Assembly (NCBI RefSeq): GCF_024721175.1
Contig: NZ_CP099399.1
Coordinates: forward strand, 248,001 to 312,000
Origin: Rhizobium sp. Pop5
Lineage (GTDB): Bacteria > Pseudomonadota > Alphaproteobacteria > Rhizobiales > Rhizobiaceae
DNA: 64,000 nt
Direction: 5' to 3'
Under the pieces are notes generated by a model. It searched no databases. It worked only from the letters and a program-made list of their open reading frames with translations, and was not told the DNA's origin. This document shows positions 62,322 to 64,000 of this stretch, piece by piece; position 1 is the stretch's first letter; each line of letters begins with the position of its first letter. The translations under genes and the position numbers were made by a program.

Positions 62322-63158
62322 TCAGCTTGCCTTCTTCCTGCGGCCGTCGCTGCGCGCCGGCGCCTTCTTTGCAGGCGGCTTGCCGCTCATCTTCGCGCTC
62401 TGGCGCAGCGCCTCCATCAGGTCGACGACCTTGCGTTCCGGCGGTGCTTTCTTCTTCGGCGGCGCGCGGCCTTCGATCTTTGCCTTCACCAGCTCGACGA
62501 GGGCGGCCTCGTACCGATCATGGTACTCGCTCGGTTCGAAGGTGCCGTGCTTGGTCCCGATGATATGGCCTGCGAGTTCGAGCATTTCCTTGTCGAACTT
62601 GATGTCGGGAATGTCGTTGAAGACGGTGTCGGCCGAACGAACCTCATAGTCGAAGTTCAACATCGTCGCGACGATGTAATTGTCGTGGGGGCGGATCAGC
62701 AGTGTTCGGTTTCGCCGGAAAAGTACAGCTTCGGCCAGCGCTACAACCTTGCCGTCGTTCATGCCGTTGGCGATCAGGGACAGCGCTTCCGCATCATGCT
62801 CGTCCACCGGTGCAAGGTAGTAGGGGCGATCAAAATACGTCTTGTCGATGGCGTCGGAGGCGATGAAAGCCTTGATGTTGAGGACCTTGTCGCTCTCCGG
62901 CATGATTTCGGCAATCTCATCGCCCTCGATGACGATGTATTCGCCATTCTCCATCCGGTAGCCCTTGACCTGGTCGTCGCGCTCGACCGGTTTGCCAGTT
63001 TCGCTGTCGACGAATTGCCGTTCCACCCGGTGGCCGGTTCTGCGGTTGATGATGTTGAAGGAGACGCGGTCGGATGAGGAAACGGCCGTGTAAAGCCCGA
63101 CGGCACAGGCAAGGTCTCCCACCTTCAGATGACCTTTCCAGCTTGCCCGAGCGGCCAT
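62322..63158 (-). CDS. ku: Non-homologous end-joining protein Ku (copy B)
   Basis: 278 aa from the ATG at 63158, preceded by GGAGGAAGG; a GTG at 63173 is possible. Ku core: ASWKGHLKVGDLACAVGLYT, FNIINRRTGHRVERQFVDS, DDQVKGYRMENGEYIVIEGD, RPYYLAPVDEHDAEALSLI. C-terminal tail is Lys-rich (PPKKKAPPERKVVDLMEALR), a likely DNA/LigD interaction region. Co-transcribed with ligD directly downstream, so this is probably the primary LigD partner. It shares the fold but differs widely from copy A. Confidence 0.95.
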   Translation of the reverse strand: MAARASWKGHLKVGDLACAVGLYTAVSSSDRVSFNIINRRTGHRVERQFVDSETGKPVERDDQVKGYRMENGEYIVIEGDEIAEIMPESDKVLNIKAFIASDAIDKTYFDRPYYLAPVDEHDAEALSLIANGMNDGKVVALAEAVLFRRNRTLLIRPHDNYIVATMLNFDYEVRSADTVFNDIPDIKFDKEMLELAGHIIGTKHGTFEPSEYHDRYEAALVELVKAKIEGRAPPKKKAPPERKVVDLMEALRQSAKMSGKPPAKKAPARSDGRRKKAS

Positions 63159-63176
63159 TCCTTCCTCCGTCACAAA

Positions 63177-63407
63177 TCAGAGCCGACTGTTGCTCTTGTC
63201 GGTTTCAAGCCCCTGGAATTCCCAGCCGCCGTCGGGCGAGGGATAGGCGAGTAGCGCATCGCCGTCGCCGATCTTCTGGCGCGATGCAGCGTCCTTGGCG
63301 TGGATGATCGCTTCATCCGCGGTTGCATAGGTTTCCGAAAGCGTGCTGCCGAGCTTGTAGGCCCAGCCATTGTCATGCGGCACGACCTGATAGGTGATAT
63401 CTGCCAT
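63177..63407 (-). CDS. DUF2188 small protein
   Basis: 76 aa, with features of DUF2188: VVPHDNGWAYKLG near the N-terminus, ATADEAIIHAKDAASRQ and GGWEFQG. Soluble, no membrane span. It sits just before the Ku-ligD operon on the same strand. Function unknown; DUF2188 proteins are often found near stress and NHEJ genes in rhizobia (context inference). Confidence 0.8.
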   Translation of the reverse strand: MADITYQVVPHDNGWAYKLGSTLSETYATADEAIIHAKDAASRQKIGDGDALLAYPSPDGGWEFQGLETDKSNSRL

Positions 63408-63422
63408 TTCGGATCTCCTCTC

Positions 63423-63686
63423 TCAGTTCCGATTTGGTTTGCGCCTTTCATCGAGCGCGATGATCTTTTCGAGCGAGGCGATATCCTCGCTGGTAACGAC
63501 AGGGACTGGGTCGGCCGCGATTGCCTCCAGCACTTCCTGAGAGATGGCACCGTTGCGAATTGCCCATTCCAGCGTCTCGCGCGTTTCCCGCTCGGCCCTC
63601 AGCTGTGCATAGAGCGCGACGATCAGCCGATCGCGGGCATCCATCCGCCTGTCCTGGCGATCCATGCTGCGGACATGCACCATCAC
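63423..63686 (-). CDS. Small hypothetical protein in NHEJ cluster
   Basis: 87 aa, charged and helical, with Arg/Glu-rich MDARDRLIVALYAQLRAERE and a C-terminal TSEDIASLEKIIALDERRK. No family recognised. It lies 15 nt upstream of the DUF2188 gene and may be the first gene of the operon; the start is uncertain (ATG 63686 or 63683). Confidence 0.6.
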   Translation of the reverse strand: MMVHVRSMDRQDRRMDARDRLIVALYAQLRAERETRETLEWAIRNGAISQEVLEAIAADPVPVVTSEDIASLEKIIALDERRKPNRN

Positions 63687-63828
63687 TATACACCTTTGTC
63701 ACTGATTTCGTTCAGGTGTAATCAACTGATGACGGATGGAAAGGTTCCGAAGCCGAGGGATGGCTGCCGCCATTGCCGCACGAGGCGGAAATCACTATCT
63801 CCAGAGGGCTGTTTTCAGAGGATTCAAC

Positions 63829-64000
63829 ATGGCCGATCTCAAGGCTCGACCCCGTCCGACCGGCGCCACCGCCGTTCTTGGCCGCACCGGCTTTCCGCAT
63901 GTCACTTCCACCACCAAGGGCGAGCTCGACATCGTCACCGCGCCCTCGCATCCGGGTTTCAGCCCGCTCGATCTGCTCTATGCTTCGCTCTCGGCCTGCC
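63829..64000 (+). CDS. OsmC-family protein, 3' end off the window
   Basis: Frame from the ATG at 63829 (AGAGGAT upstream) runs 57 codons to the edge. It contains the OsmC/Ohr opening: PSHPGFSPLDLLYASLSAC, with the Cys at the expected position of the first catalytic thiol. OsmC proteins reduce organic hydroperoxides. Divergent from the NHEJ cluster. Confidence 0.8.
   Translation, partial: MADLKARPRPTGATAVLGRTGFPHVTSTTKGELDIVTAPSHPGFSPLDLLYASLSAC

Noticed and set aside
60887..62563. 558-codon plus-strand open frame
   Set aside because: Antisense to LigD and Ku, both with clear catalytic or core motifs.

Overview
The window reads as accessory DNA from a Rhizobiaceae alphaproteobacterium, probably a Rhizobium leguminosarum/etli-type plasmid or chromid. 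Reasons are the GC-rich codon use with long antisense shadow frames, the dense set of ABC transporters each paired with a catabolic operon and local regulator, decayed IS3 fragments, and a rhizobial NHEJ cluster (Ku-LigD-Ku). No rRNA, tRNA, replication or conjugation genes and no CRISPR array were seen. The species assignment is inference.

Layout. 1-7.2 kb: a minus-strand operon (NMT1/THI5-type ABC transporter, cytosine-deaminase-like amidohydrolase, FAD-linked oxidase running off the left edge), a divergent LysR regulator and a creatininase-family hydrolase. The operon and the hydrolase gene share a 35-bp operator-like element with identical 16-bp spacing. 7.5-17.3 kb: a guanidine assimilation operon led by a ykkC/guanidine-I riboswitch with a terminator platform (ABC transporter, two DUF1989 proteins, urea/guanidine carboxylase, allophanate hydrolase); the carboxylase carries a one-base frameshift. 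17.4-19.75 kb: a degraded zone with two different IS3 orfA remnants around a 5'-truncated, frameshifted GMC oxidoreductase. 19.75-26.8 kb: a type I secretion locus (ABC exporter, frameshifted HlyD adaptor) next to two Gly/Asn-rich proteins, one made of four ~80-residue repeats, plus a REP-like element and a LuxR-type regulator. 26.8-34.4 kb: cytochrome b561, an RND efflux pump and a BaeSR/OmpR-type two-component system; 11-bp-spaced GTGGA repeats precede both the pump and the regulator. 34.4-44.5 kb: an exported epoxide-hydrolase-like protein, then a sulfur-scavenging operon (MsuE, SfnG, a Liv-type ABC transporter, SfnB). 44.6-52.2 kb: a LacI-controlled sugar ABC operon with RbsD/FucU mutarotase and ribokinase, and twin 14-bp operators. 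52.3-58.8 kb: SPFH/flotillin-like protein, ROK regulator, AraC regulator, beta-helix protein, small membrane ORF. 58.9-64 kb: Ku, LigD, Ku, two small proteins, and the start of an OsmC-family gene.

Most operons couple uptake to the first catabolic steps: guanidine to ammonia via allophanate, organosulfur to sulfite via flavin monooxygenases, and a pentose-like sugar via mutarotase and kinase. The least explained parts are the repeat proteins at the type I secretion locus and the amidohydrolase/oxidase/creatininase pathway at the left end. All functions are predicted from motifs and context; no database search was run.
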